A stretch of DNA of 64,000 nt from Deltaproteobacteria bacterium (lineage in GTDB: Bacteria; Desulfobacterota; Desulfobulbia; Desulfobulbales; Desulfurivibrionaceae). The translations under genes and the position numbers were made by a program. The stretch spans positions 113,715 through 177,714 of the forward strand of contig JAJZRO010000003.1 of the NCBI GenBank assembly GCA_021802645.1, read 5' to 3'. This document shows, piece after piece, positions 1 to 8,295 of this stretch. Numbering within the stretch: position 1 is the first letter of the stretch; each line of letters opens with the position of its first letter. Below the pieces are notes generated by a model. That model made no database searches and was not told the DNA's origin. It saw only the letters and a program-made list of their open reading frames with translations.

Positions 1-49
1 CGTTGGTCTTGTCGCGGAGTTCTTTGACCATCTGGCTGGTTATCTGCAC
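1..49 (-). CDS. tsf: Elongation factor Ts (5' end only)
   Basis: Only the first 16 codons lie in the window; the gene continues past base 1. Read on the minus strand it starts at a GTG with a GAGG Shine-Dalgarno eight bases upstream. It encodes VQITSQMVKELRDKTN, the EF-Ts opening in which MVKELR(D/E)KT is near-universal. EF-Ts regenerates EF-Tu-GTP from EF-Tu-GDP. An internal ATG at 29-31 could also initiate, but the ribosome-binding site favours GTG. Its place directly downstream of rpsB is the standard bacterial rpsB-tsf order. Confidence 0.88.
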   Translation of the reverse strand, partial: MQITSQMVKELRDKTN

Positions 50-83
50 GGGAGGTACCTCGTTACGCTAAGGGTTCAACATG

Positions 84-132
84 AAAAAAGAAAAGCCAGG
101 CGGGCTCGCGATCAGACGATCGGAGCCCGCCT
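84..132 (-). terminator. rpsB-tsf intergenic hairpin with U-tract (terminator/attenuator)
   Basis: Bases 99-132 hold an inverted repeat (GGCGGGCTC pairing with GAGCCCGCC, extended with one bulged base). On the minus strand it is followed by a T-rich run at 84-95. It sits between the rpsB stop and the tsf start, where it can lower tsf expression relative to rpsB or end a share of transcripts. Confidence 0.75.
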
Positions 133-144
133 TGTGCCGGATCG

Positions 145-891
145 TTATTCGGCAACGGCCTTCTCGGCGACTTCGTCCTTGTCGGCCGCGGCCTGACGCT
201 GTTCGCCGTATTTGGTCCGGCCGGCGAGGACCGCATCGGCCATCTTCGAGGTGATGAGGCGGATCGACTTGATGGCGTCGTCGTTGCCGGGGATCAGGTA
301 GTCGATGCCGTCCGGGTCGCAGTTGGTGTCGGCAATGGCGATGACCGGAATGCCGAGGCGGTTGGCCTCGTCCACCGCGATGTCTTCCCGCTTGGGATCG
401 ATGATGAAGAGCGCGTCCGGCAGGTTCTTCATGTTCTTGATGCCGCCGATGTTGCGCTCCAGCTTCTCGGCTTCCTTCTGCATGGTGAGGGCTTCCTTCT
501 TCTTGTAGCGGCTAATGGTGCCGTCCTCTTCCATGGCCCGGTAGTGCTTCAGGCGCTCGACGCTCTTCTTGATGGTCTGGTGGTTAGTGAGCATGCCGCC
601 CAGCCAGCGGTAATCGACGTAATACATGCCGCAGCGCGCCGCTTCGTCGCGGACGATCTCCTGGGCCTGGCGCTTGGTGCCGACAAAGAGAATGTTGCCG
701 CCCTTGGTCGCGAGGCCCTCGACGAAATCATAGGCCTGGTTGAAGAGAGGCATGGTTTTGTCGAGGTTGATGATGTAGATGTTGTTGCGGGCGCCGAAGA
801 TGTAGGGTTTCATCTTCGGGTTCCAGCGGCGGGTCTGATGGCCGAAGTGCAGGCCGGCCTCCAGCATTTCCTGCATGGTGACGTGGGACAT
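145..891 (-). CDS. rpsB: 30S ribosomal protein S2
   Basis: S2 binds the 30S subunit between head and body and is needed for S1 assembly. The 248-residue product has the family signatures: [18 protein letters not shown] at the N-terminus, [13 protein letters not shown], the RWLGGMLTN block and [19 protein letters not shown]. Length matches E. coli S2 (241) with a short acidic/Ala-rich tail. The start at 891 is fixed by AAGGAG seven bases upstream; the open frame extends further upstream but lacks S2 similarity there. First gene of rpsB-tsf. Confidence 0.98.
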   Translation of the reverse strand: MSHVTMQEMLEAGLHFGHQTRRWNPKMKPYIFGARNNIYIINLDKTMPLFNQAYDFVEGLATKGGNILFVGTKRQAQEIVRDEAARCGMYYVDYRWLGGMLTNHQTIKKSVERLKHYRAMEEDGTISRYKKKEALTMQKEAEKLERNIGGIKNMKNLPDALFIIDPKREDIAVDEANRLGIPVIAIADTNCDPDGIDYLIPGNDDAIKSIRLITSKMADAVLAGRTKYGEQRQAAADKDEVAEKAVAE

Positions 892-922
892 GATGTGACT
901 CCTTGTGAGTTTTGGTTGCGTC

Positions 923-982
923 TTCGTTTCTGCTTGCGAAACGAAAACCCTCCATCCCGTTTCCCAACCCGGTTTCACCGGG
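923..982 (-). promoter_or_regulatory. Structured rpsB leader (two hairpins)
   Basis: Between the proposed transcription start and rpsB there are two clear hairpins. Bases 968-982 form CCCGGT/ACCGGG with a GAA loop, and 923-945 form an eight-pair stem (TTCGTTTC/GAAACGAA) with a seven-base loop. Ribosomal-protein mRNAs often carry leaders bound by their own product, and S2-responsive rpsB leaders are known. Assignment to that role here rests only on position and structure. Confidence 0.5.
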
Positions 983-1029
983 CACCAGAGGGAGTGTGCA
1001 TGGGATGTGCGACGTTGTAAAACCCGCAT

Positions 1030-1058
1030 CTTTTACCACTCCTGCCACGATTTTGCAA
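1030..1058 (-). promoter_or_regulatory. Sigma-70-type promoter of rpsB-tsf
   Basis: On the minus strand TTGCAA (1053-1058) and TAAAAG (1030-1035) are separated by 17 bases. The predicted start near 1022 gives a leader of about 130 bases before rpsB, containing the two hairpins. Confidence 0.5.
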
Positions 1059-1186
1059 GGGCACCGGCGACAAAAAGTGACGCTGTGGAGCGGCATGGGC
1101 GATTGCGGCGCGGGGTTTGAGAAAAATCTTGACGTGGCCTGGCAAAACAACCAAAGTGGGCTGACTGGGAGCCGATTGAGCTATTC

Positions 1187-2263
1187 ATGAAACGCCTTAT
1201 CGAGTACCGTCCGCGCAAGATCCTGATCCGCTCCACCAACTGGGTGGGCGACGCCATCATGACGACGCCGGCGGTGCGCACTATCCGCGAGAATTTTCCC
1301 GAGGCACGAATCTCCATCCTCGCCTACCCCTGGGTGGCCGACATCTTTGCCGCCAGCCCCCACGTGGACGAAGTGCTGCTCTATGACAAGAAAGGGCGCC
1401 ATCACGGCCTGTACGGCCTGTGGCAACTCGGCCGGGAACTGCGCGAATTGCGGTTCGATATGGCCATCCTCCTGCAGAATGCCTTTGAGGCGGCGGTGAT
1501 CGCGGCTTTAGCCGGGATTCCGGTGCGGGCCGGCTACCGGCGGGACGGTCGCGGCCTGCTCCTGACCCACGGGGTGACCATTCGCCCTGCGGTGCGGCAG
1601 CTCCACCAGGTTCATTACTATCAGGGTCTGCTGGCCGACTTGGGGCTCAGGCGCGGGGTGGACGAGCTTTTCTTGCAGTTGGCGCCGGAGACCACCCGCT
1701 GGGCGCGGGACTTTTTACGGAGCCGCCAGGCCGCGGTGGTGGTGGGATTGAATCCCGGCGCTGCCTACGGTCCGGCGAAGAAGTGGCCGGCCGAGCGCTA
1801 TGCCGCGTTGGCCGGCCGGCTGAGTCGGGAATACGGGGCAACGCTGCTGGTCTTCGGTACCGCGGCCGATCAGGAAGCGGCGGCGCTGATCAAGGCAGAG
1901 GCCCCGGAGCGGGTGGTGGACCTCGCCGGCAAGACCACCCTGGCCGAGGCCATGGCCCTGATCGGCTGCTGCGACGCCTTTGTCACCAACGACTCGGGGC
2001 TGATGCATGTGGCCGCGGCGCAGCGGGTAGCGCTGGTGGCGATCTTCGGCTCCACCGACGAGGTGGCGACCGGGCCGTTCTGCGACACCGCGGTGATCCT
2101 GAAGAAGAGCTTGCCGTGCAGCCCCTGTTTCAAAACGCATTGCCGCTTGGGCCATTACCAGTGCATGCTCGGCATCGAGGTCGAGGAGGTCTTCGCCGCG
2201 GTGGCGGGCCTGCTCGCGAAAAAAGGACGCGGAGGGTTCCATGCGGCCGGCGGTCTTTCTTGA
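1187..2263 (+). CDS. waaF: ADP-heptose:LPS heptosyltransferase II
   Basis: A GT9-family transferase of 358 residues that adds a heptose to the inner core of LPS on the cytoplasmic face of the inner membrane. Visible signatures are STNWVGDAIMTTPAVRTI near residue 16 (the acceptor-side N-lobe of WaaF), GLNPGAAYGPAKKWP near residue 183 and FVTNDSGLMHVAAA near residue 265 (the ADP-heptose site). NWVGDA and the C-terminal Cys-rich PCSPCFKTHC segment fit WaaF better than WaaC. The last 23 bases overlap gmhB, so sugar precursor and transferase are probably translated together. The heptose acceptor cannot be fixed from sequence alone. Confidence 0.92.
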   Translation: MKRLIEYRPRKILIRSTNWVGDAIMTTPAVRTIRENFPEARISILAYPWVADIFAASPHVDEVLLYDKKGRHHGLYGLWQLGRELRELRFDMAILLQNAFEAAVIAALAGIPVRAGYRRDGRGLLLTHGVTIRPAVRQLHQVHYYQGLLADLGLRRGVDELFLQLAPETTRWARDFLRSRQAAVVVGLNPGAAYGPAKKWPAERYAALAGRLSREYGATLLVFGTAADQEAAALIKAEAPERVVDLAGKTTLAEAMALIGCCDAFVTNDSGLMHVAAAQRVALVAIFGSTDEVATGPFCDTAVILKKSLPCSPCFKTHCRLGHYQCMLGIEVEEVFAAVAGLLAKKGRGGFHAAGGLS

Positions 2264-2825
2264 TCGGGATGGCACCATCAACGAGCAGATGGGCTACATC
2301 AACCATTTGAGCCGCTTCCATTTGCTGCCGCGGGTGGGCGAGGCGATCCGGCTCTTGAACGAGCGCCATATCCCGGTGGTGGTGACCACCAACCAGTCGG
2401 GCCTGGCCCGTGGCTACTTCCCGGAATCACTGCTCACCGCGGTGCATGCCCGCATGACCGAAGAGCTGGCCGCCGCCGGCGCCCGGCTCGATGGCATCTA
2501 TGTCTGCCCCCATCATCCCGAGGCCAAAGAGGAGCGCTACCGGCTCGCCTGCCAATGCCGCAAGCCGAAGATCGGACTCTTTACCCAGGCGGCGGCCGAG
2601 CTGGAACTCGACCTGGCGCGTTCGTATGTGGTGGGGGATCGTTGGTCGGATCTCAAGGCCGCCGCTGCCTGCGGGGCCAAGGGGGTGCTGGTGCTGACCG
2701 GCTACGGTCGGGGAGATCGGGACTACATCGGCCCTACCCAGACGGTACAGCCGCATTGGGTGGCCGAAGATCTGTATGACGCGGTGCGGTGGGTCATCAA
2801 CGATTTGGCGCCTCACGGCGCCTGA
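2241..2825 (+). CDS. gmhB: D-glycero-beta-D-manno-heptose 1,7-bisphosphate 7-phosphatase
   Basis: A HAD-superfamily phosphatase of 194 residues in the ADP-heptose pathway. FLDRDGTIN near residue 6 supplies the nucleophile and general-acid aspartates; TTNQSGLARGYF and GDRWSDLKAA are HAD motifs II and IV. The structural zinc loop typical of GmhB is intact (CPHHP, then CQCRKPK). It overlaps the end of waaF by 23 bases, so supply and use of heptose lie in one transcript. Its 3' end overlaps the convergent ftsB-like gene by 13 bases. Confidence 0.93.
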   Translation: MRPAVFLDRDGTINEQMGYINHLSRFHLLPRVGEAIRLLNERHIPVVVTTNQSGLARGYFPESLLTAVHARMTEELAAAGARLDGIYVCPHHPEAKEERYRLACQCRKPKIGLFTQAAAELELDLARSYVVGDRWSDLKAAAACGAKGVLVLTGYGRGDRDYIGPTQTVQPHWVAEDLYDAVRWVINDLAPHGA

Positions 2826-3169
2826 CGCTTCCCTTCCTCTTTTTCCTTTTTCTTTTCGCTCTTTTCGCCGCTGAAGTCAAAGACGATTTCATTCTTTTTC
2901 ACCATCCCGAAGGTCGAACGGGCCACGGATTCCTGGTAGGACCGGTCGGTCTTGAGTTGGTGGATTTCGGCGGCGAGGTCCTTGTTTTCCGCATCGATGC
3001 GTTGGGTTTCGCTCTTCACCGCGCGAAGGTCGCGGCTCACCCGATAATACCGTATCGCGCCATAGGGGCTGAAGAGTATCCAGGCGGAAAAGGCCAGGAG
3101 CACCATCACCAGCAGGGCGACCAGGCGGCGCCGTTCCGGGCGTCTTATTTTTTTGTAGGATTTCGCCAT
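2813..3169 (-). CDS. FtsB/DivIC-family septum formation initiator
   Basis: A small bitopic membrane protein of 118 residues. It has a basic N-terminus, one transmembrane helix at about residues 16-36, then a coiled coil at about 42-80 and the YQESVARSTFGMVKKNEIVF block typical of FtsB/DivIC. Such proteins join FtsL and FtsQ in the divisome. The C-terminal tail is highly charged (KSEKKKEKEEGK). No strong Shine-Dalgarno precedes the ATG. It is the last gene of the minus-strand group that begins at secDF and may have its own promoter at 3221-3249. Confidence 0.82.
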   Translation of the reverse strand: MAKSYKKIRRPERRRLVALLVMVLLAFSAWILFSPYGAIRYYRVSRDLRAVKSETQRIDAENKDLAAEIHQLKTDRSYQESVARSTFGMVKKNEIVFDFSGEKSEKKKEKEEGKRQAP

Positions 3170-3220
3170 GGGGTGGTGTGGCCCGTTTCAGGGTGCAACA
3201 GCGGGAAAGTGTTTTGCTCC

Positions 3221-3249
3221 TTCATATCACAGCAACGGTTGCCCTGCAA
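3221..3249 (-). promoter_or_regulatory. Candidate promoter for the ftsB-like gene
   Basis: Minus-strand TTGCAG (3244-3249) and TATGAA (3221-3226) with a 17-base spacer lie in the 103-base gap between tatC and the ftsB-like gene. The match is moderate. Confidence 0.4.
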
Positions 3250-3272
3250 TCCCCCTTGGCGGTTAGCCGTGG

Positions 3273-3974
3273 TCAGGTGATTTTGAGCAGCCGCATGATG
3301 ATGATGCCGGCTTCGTAGAGAAAATACAGCGGCACCCCCATGAGCATCATGTTGAAGACGTCCGGGGTCGGCGTGAGCAGGGCGGCGATGATGCTGATGA
3401 TGAGGATGGCATACCGGCGGCTGCGTTCGAAGGCCTGGCGTTTACAGAGCCCGGTCTTGGCGAGAAAGACCATGAAGATGGGCAGTTCGAAAATGAGCCC
3501 GAAGGCCAGCACGAAAAGAGCGACAAAGGTGACGAAATGGTCGACCGAGATCACCGCCTTGAGTTGCGTGGACTGGAACTCCAGGAGAAAATCAACGCCG
3601 TAGGGCAAGGTGACGAAGTAGCAGAAGGCGGCGCCGCTGTAAAAAAGGAAGCAGGTAAAGAGGATGAACCAGAAGACCGTGGTGGCCGGCAGTTTGAAAG
3701 GCTTGGCCAGAGCCCGCCAGAGCCAGGTGGTGAAAAATGGCACGAGCAGAAAGGCGGCCATGGCCAGCGCCAACTTGACGTGGGCGAGAAAGGGTTCGGT
3801 CACCGTGAAGAAGGAGAGCCCTTGATGGAGATGGTGCTGGAGCACCAAGAGGAAGCGGGGCGTCAGCAGGAAACAGCCGCCCGTGGTGGCCACCAGCAAT
3901 CCGATGAGCCGCAGCAGGGTCCGCCGGAGCGTTTTGATGATGACCGCCAGCCGGTTGGGGGGGTCTGTGGTCAT
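3273..3974 (-). CDS. tatC: Twin-arginine translocase subunit TatC
   Basis: A polytopic inner-membrane protein of 233 residues, somewhat shorter than E. coli TatC (258), with six predicted helices. TatC recognises the RR signal peptide of folded exported proteins. The family pattern is visible: the first periplasmic loop ends in FFTVTEPFLAHVKLAL (the conserved P-E-x-F segment near residue 55). FGLIFELPIFMVFLAKTG and LLTPTPDVFNMMLMGVPLYFLYE follow near the C-terminus; the Tat consensus LTPPD/P-x-x-Q is modified to LTPTPDVFN. No tatA/B gene is adjacent. Confidence 0.93.
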   Translation of the reverse strand: MTTDPPNRLAVIIKTLRRTLLRLIGLLVATTGGCFLLTPRFLLVLQHHLHQGLSFFTVTEPFLAHVKLALAMAAFLLVPFFTTWLWRALAKPFKLPATTVFWFILFTCFLFYSGAAFCYFVTLPYGVDFLLEFQSTQLKAVISVDHFVTFVALFVLAFGLIFELPIFMVFLAKTGLCKRQAFERSRRYAILIISIIAALLTPTPDVFNMMLMGVPLYFLYEAGIIIMRLLKIT

Positions 3975-3988
3975 GGTGGTGGCCGGCC

Positions 3989-4732
3989 TCAGGGTTGATT
4001 GGGGTTGCGGGCGGTATCGTCGCCGTTGATCTCCCGCTCCAGCCGGCGGAAGAAAAGCTCCATGAATTCATGGCGTTCCTGGGCAATGCGACGGCCTTCC
4101 GGGGTGAGCATGGTATCCCGGACCTTGCAGAGTTTGACCTGGAATTCCCGGTAGGCCGTGTCTTCCACCGAGTAGGAGGTGGTGTTGGTGATGTCGCTCA
4201 TCCGGTTATGCAAGCGAGCGCCGACCTGGCCGGCGAAGAGGAAGGCGCGGCCGATACCGATGGCGCCGATGGAGTCGATTTTGTCGGCGTCGTAGAGGAT
4301 TTTGGCCTCCAGGCTCTGGGGTATCTTGTCGTTGCGGTAGCGGTGGGTCTCGATGCAGTGGACGATGGCGGCGATTTTCTCGGCCGGCAGCCCCAGGCCG
4401 ATGAGGATGCCCTCGGCCATTTCCGCGCCTTTTTGAGCGTGGCAGACCTTGCCCCGGTGTTCCATCTCGTGGCGGCGGCCGATGTCGTGCAGCAGGGCCG
4501 CGGCGCTCAGGATGTCGAGTTGGGCGCCCATCAGCCGGCCGATGTGCATGGCGAGATCGTGGACCCGTTCGGTGTGGTCCGGTCCGTGGCAGCCGCCTTC
4601 GCCGATGCAGTACCCGTGGGAGATGGCCCGCAGCCGTTCGGTCAGCTCGGGCCCCAGCGGAGCGACGGCGCTGGTTTCGGCCTTGCGCAGGCTGGCGGCA
4701 TATTCTGGGGGGGGTTGGTGTTTAGTCCCCAT
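3989..4732 (-). CDS. HD-domain metal-dependent phosphohydrolase
   Basis: A 247-residue soluble protein of the HD superfamily. The metal site is visible in order: GPDHTERVHDLAMHI near residue 50, LLHDIGRRHE near 82, ETHRYRND near 127 and DADKIDSIGA near 148. HD proteins hydrolyse phosphate esters of nucleotides or signalling nucleotides; the substrate here cannot be named. The start overlaps the end of the upstream cysteine-cluster gene by 11 bases, implying coupled translation and perhaps a shared role. Confidence 0.8.
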   Translation of the reverse strand: MGTKHQPPPEYAASLRKAETSAVAPLGPELTERLRAISHGYCIGEGGCHGPDHTERVHDLAMHIGRLMGAQLDILSAAALLHDIGRRHEMEHRGKVCHAQKGAEMAEGILIGLGLPAEKIAAIVHCIETHRYRNDKIPQSLEAKILYDADKIDSIGAIGIGRAFLFAGQVGARLHNRMSDITNTTSYSVEDTAYREFQVKLCKVRDTMLTPEGRRIAQERHEFMELFFRRLEREINGDDTARNPNQP

Positions 4733-5432
4733 AGAAATCCAGCGTCAGATGATGGATGGCATGGGTAAGCAGCCTCTCGTCGTCGGCCAGCAGAGCCTCG
4801 CGTTCCGGCGTGGCTTTGGGCAATTCGTCTCGAAAACGGTCAAGGTCGTAGAGGGTGGTGAGGTACTGCTGGCACTGGGCATCACTCGGCCGCCAGCCCG
4901 TTTTGGTTTTCGGGTGTTGGAGCAGAGGGAGCAGCAAGTCGTTCAGCCGCTGGTAGACGGCGAGCCCCTGATCGGCGGTCCAGGCCGCCACATCCTGTTC
5001 TTCCTGCTCGGCAAAGCCCTGGCAGTGCGGTTCGGTGAGCAGCACGTGCAGGATGGTGACAGTGCCATCCTCCTTCAGCGAGGCGCCGCGGCCCAAGGGG
5101 TAAGTGCGGCAGGCCGCCGGCCGGTCGGTATAGACGGTGCAGCCGTTCCGGTCCACGAAGGGACAACTGGCGCGGCTGTCATCGACCATGGCCAGGAAGA
5201 CCCGCGGGAAGAGGTCGTCTTCGCCCTGCTCGACCACGGCGAAGCGGTCGAGGAAGTGGGCGCTGTCAAGCCCCAACCGCTTGGCCAGGCGGAGCACATC
5301 GTAAGGGCTAAGTGCCAGCTCCAACTCGCGGCAGCACTCGGTGAAGCACCCGACCCCCGGATGGCAGCGGAAGCGGAAGCGTTCGTCGGCCATGAGCGGC
5401 CGCACGTGGTCTGCGAGCAGGTTGAGGCTCAC
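4722..5432 (-). CDS. YkgJ-family cysteine-cluster protein
   Basis: A 236-residue protein with the eight-cysteine pattern of the YkgJ/CxxCxxCC family, thought to bind zinc or an Fe-S cluster. An N-terminal group CHPGVGCFTECC starts near residue 23, with CPFVDRNGCTVY, RPAACRTYPLG and a later Cys near residue 137. No catalytic role is established for the family. It starts with GTG, supported by GGAG eight bases upstream. It lies 24 bases downstream of secDF and overlaps the HD hydrolase gene. Confidence 0.82.
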   Translation of the reverse strand: MSLNLLADHVRPLMADERFRFRCHPGVGCFTECCRELELALSPYDVLRLAKRLGLDSAHFLDRFAVVEQGEDDLFPRVFLAMVDDSRASCPFVDRNGCTVYTDRPAACRTYPLGRGASLKEDGTVTILHVLLTEPHCQGFAEQEEQDVAAWTADQGLAVYQRLNDLLLPLLQHPKTKTGWRPSDAQCQQYLTTLYDLDRFRDELPKATPEREALLADDERLLTHAIHHLTLDFYGD

Positions 5433-5456
5433 GCTAGATTCTCCGCGGGTTCCCGG

Positions 5457-8045
5457 TCATGCCCTGGCCGGCGCCTTGTCGCCCCGCCGCCAGAAGGTCA
5501 GCAGCGGGCTGGCCACGAAGACCGAGGAGTAGGTGCCGACGATGACGCCCAAAAGCAGGGCGAAGGAGAAGTCGTGGATCACCGAGCCGCCCAGCCAGAA
5601 GAGGGCGACCAGCACCAGAAAAACGGTGAGCGAGGTGACGATGGAGCGGCTCAAGACCTCGTTGGTGGAGTCGTTGATGGTCTGATTGGTGATGTTCTGG
5701 TGGTCCTTGGACTTGGCAAGATTTTCGCGGATGCGGTCGAAGATGATGACCGTGTCGTTGAGCGAGTAGCCGGCCAGAGTGAGCAGCGCGGTGACGATGA
5801 GCAGGTTCATCTCGATCCCCATCACCCAGCAGATGCCAAGCACCGCCAGCACGTCATGGAAGGTGGCGATGGTGGCGGCGATACCGAAGCGCAGGTCGAA
5901 GCGAAGCCCCAGGTAGATGACCACGCCCAGAAGCGAGATGACGATGGCCTGCACCGCCTTGCTCCGCAGTTGGTCGCTCACCGAGGCGCCGATCTCGGAT
6001 TGGCTTTCGAGGGCGAAGTTCTTGGCCGGCAGGCGTTCGTGCAGCACCTTGGTGACCTGCTCGGTGCGGCCGCTCATCTTTTCTTCCGACTTCTTGAGCT
6101 TGACGATCAGGCGGTTCTCGCCCTCCACCTGTTGGAGTTCCACGCCTTCGAGGCCGGAGGCGGCAAGGGCGGAGCGGGCCTCGGCCAGGGTAAAGGTCTG
6201 GGTCGCCTTGTACTGGAGCAGGGTGCCGCCGGCAAAGTCAACCCCTAGGTTGGCGTGGCCGCGGGCGATCTGGACAAAGGCGATGAGGCCGAGGATGGAG
6301 AGCAGGCCGGAGACGGTGAAGGTGATTTTCTTCGCCCGCATGTAGTCGAGTTTGGGGTTCTGGATGAAGTGCAGGAATTTGGGATCGCGGAACCAGCGCT
6401 TGTGCAGGATATAATCGTAGACCAGCCGCGAACAGAAGAGGGTGGTGAAGAGGTTCAGGAGAACGCCCAGCGACAAGGTGACGGCGAAGCCCTTGATCGG
6501 CCCGGTGCCGAAGAGGAAGAGGGCGAAGGCGGTGACCAGGGTGGTGACGTGGCCATCGACGATGGTCCAGAACGCCTTGTTGTAGCCGCCCTCCACCCCG
6601 GATTTGGCCGACTTGCCCAAGGCGAACTCCTCGCGCATGCGCTCGAAGATGATGATGTTCGAGTCCACCGCCATGCCGATGGAGAGGATGATACCGGCAA
6701 TGCCCGGCAGGGTCAGGGTGGCGCGCAGGGCGGCCAGGCAGGCGAAGAGGAAGATGACGTTCAGCACCATGGCGCCGTTGGCGATGATGCCGGAGGAGCG
6801 GTAGTAGATCAGCATGAAGATCACCACCAGGCCGGTGCCGAGGAGACCGCTCATCAACCCTTTGTTGATGGCGTCCTGACCCAGCGAGGCGCCGACGGTG
6901 AGGTTCTGGATGATCGACACCGGTGCCGGGAGCGCCCCGACCCTGAGCACGATGGCGAGGTCCGCTGCCTCGTTGTAGGTGAAGCCGCCGGAGATCTGGG
7001 CGCTGCCGCCGAGGATCTTCTCCCGGATGACCGGGGCGGAGCGGACCACCTCGTCGAGCACGATGGCAAAACGCTTGCCCACGCTGCGTTCGGTGATCTG
7101 GCCGAAGACCTTGCCGCCGCGGCTGGTGAAATCCAGGCTGACGTAGGGTTCGTTGAAGTTGCCGCCCACCCGGACCTGGGCGTCCTTGATCATCTCGCCG
7201 GTCATCAGGGTCTGGCTTTTGAGCAGGATGGGCAGCCGGACATCCTTGCCGGTGCGTTTGTCCTTCTCCTGCATGAAGTAGATTTCGCTGCCGGCGGGCA
7301 GCCGCCCCTGGAGGGCGAGGTTCAATTGTTTGCGGCTCTGGCCCGGCTGCCATTGGCCAGCGGCCTGGGCCTCGGCGATGAGGCCGTCGAGGTTGACGGC
7401 GGCGGAGTCATCCACCAGCTTGAACTCGAGTTGCGCGGTCTGACCGATGAGCGAGAGCGCCCGCTGCGGGTCTTTGACGCCCGGCAGCTGGACCACGATC
7501 TCGTCGGTGCCCTGGCGAATGATTACCGGCTCGGCCACGCCGAACTGGTCGATGCGGTTGCGGATGATCTCCAGCGACTGGTCCACCGCATGGTTGCGAA
7601 TGAACTTCACCTGCTCGTCGGTGAGGCGCAGGATGACGCGGGGGAAGGTGCCGGGTTCCGCCTGGATATCGGCGGCGAGATTCGGGAAGTCGCTCTTCAC
7701 CATTTCGCGCACCTGGTCCAGGGCGCTGGTGTTGGGCAGGGTGAAGATGGCGATGTGGGGGTTGGTCGATCTGGTCTGCACCAGGGTGATCTGTTTTTCC
7801 GCCAGGGCCTCCTTCAGTTCCTGGGCCGCAAGGTCGAGGGAGTTTTCCTCGGCCTTGTCCAGTTCGACCTTGAGCACGAGGTGCATGCCGCCCTGGAGGT
7901 CGAGGCCGAGCCGCAACCCTTCCGGAGCGAGGTATTTCTTCCACCAGGAAGGGGTATTGGCGTAAAAGGAAGGCAGGACCATGATGCCGGCGATGAGGAT
8001 CATGGCGAACATGAAGGCGAGTTTCCACTTGAGGGCTTTTTGCAT
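5457..8045 (-). CDS. secDF: SecD-SecF fusion, protein translocase subunit
   Basis: One uninterrupted 862-residue frame holds both halves of the proton-driven Sec accessory complex that pulls preproteins across the inner membrane. The SecD half (about 1-555) has TM1, GLRLGLDLQGGMHLVL near residue 44, a large periplasmic P1 domain and TM2-6 with IIILSIGMAVDSNIIIFERM-type sequence. The SecF half (about 560-862) opens with MRAKKITFTVSG, then GVDFAGGTLLQYK and SLNDTVIIFDRIREN. Separate secD and secF genes are the usual state in proteobacteria. A near-perfect promoter lies at 8136-8163. Confidence 0.95.
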   Translation of the reverse strand: MQKALKWKLAFMFAMILIAGIMVLPSFYANTPSWWKKYLAPEGLRLGLDLQGGMHLVLKVELDKAEENSLDLAAQELKEALAEKQITLVQTRSTNPHIAIFTLPNTSALDQVREMVKSDFPNLAADIQAEPGTFPRVILRLTDEQVKFIRNHAVDQSLEIIRNRIDQFGVAEPVIIRQGTDEIVVQLPGVKDPQRALSLIGQTAQLEFKLVDDSAAVNLDGLIAEAQAAGQWQPGQSRKQLNLALQGRLPAGSEIYFMQEKDKRTGKDVRLPILLKSQTLMTGEMIKDAQVRVGGNFNEPYVSLDFTSRGGKVFGQITERSVGKRFAIVLDEVVRSAPVIREKILGGSAQISGGFTYNEAADLAIVLRVGALPAPVSIIQNLTVGASLGQDAINKGLMSGLLGTGLVVIFMLIYYRSSGIIANGAMVLNVIFLFACLAALRATLTLPGIAGIILSIGMAVDSNIIIFERMREEFALGKSAKSGVEGGYNKAFWTIVDGHVTTLVTAFALFLFGTGPIKGFAVTLSLGVLLNLFTTLFCSRLVYDYILHKRWFRDPKFLHFIQNPKLDYMRAKKITFTVSGLLSILGLIAFVQIARGHANLGVDFAGGTLLQYKATQTFTLAEARSALAASGLEGVELQQVEGENRLIVKLKKSEEKMSGRTEQVTKVLHERLPAKNFALESQSEIGASVSDQLRSKAVQAIVISLLGVVIYLGLRFDLRFGIAATIATFHDVLAVLGICWVMGIEMNLLIVTALLTLAGYSLNDTVIIFDRIRENLAKSKDHQNITNQTINDSTNEVLSRSIVTSLTVFLVLVALFWLGGSVIHDFSFALLLGVIVGTYSSVFVASPLLTFWRRGDKAPARA

Positions 8046-8135
8046 ACCGGCTCCTTCTGCCTGCGACGGGTAGGGGCTCCTGGCGGCAGGCGCCAGCCGG
8101 GCGCCAGACCGCGGATCGTTGCGATTTGGGGCGAG

Positions 8136-8163
8136 ATTATACTTCTTCTGCCGGAGATGTCAA
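8136..8163 (-). promoter_or_regulatory. Strong sigma-70 promoter of the secDF operon
   Basis: Minus-strand TTGACA (8158-8163) and TATAAT (8136-8141) are exact consensus hexamers separated by 16 bases. This is the best promoter match in the window. Confidence 0.8.
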
Positions 8164-8207
8164 AGTGCAAAACCGGCGGTCGTGCAGCGGTCAGTGGTGC
8201 AAGAAAG

Positions 8208-8234
8208 TTGCGCCATAGTCCGGGACGCTATGAT
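8208..8234 (+). promoter_or_regulatory. Candidate promoter of the REC-PAS kinase gene
   Basis: TATGAT (8229-8234) is a good -10 element. TTGCGC (8208-8213) is a possible -35, but the spacer is only 15 bases. The element is divergent from the secDF promoter. Confidence 0.35.
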
Positions 8235-8295
8235 AGAATGAATCCGGGTTCCAGGCGGAAACCATCTTGCCCTGGCCTCTCCCGCAAAGGACGAC

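Noticed and set aside
1129..1157. Possible waaF promoter (TTGACG followed by CAAAGT)
   Set aside because: The -35 hexamer is good but the -10 is poor.
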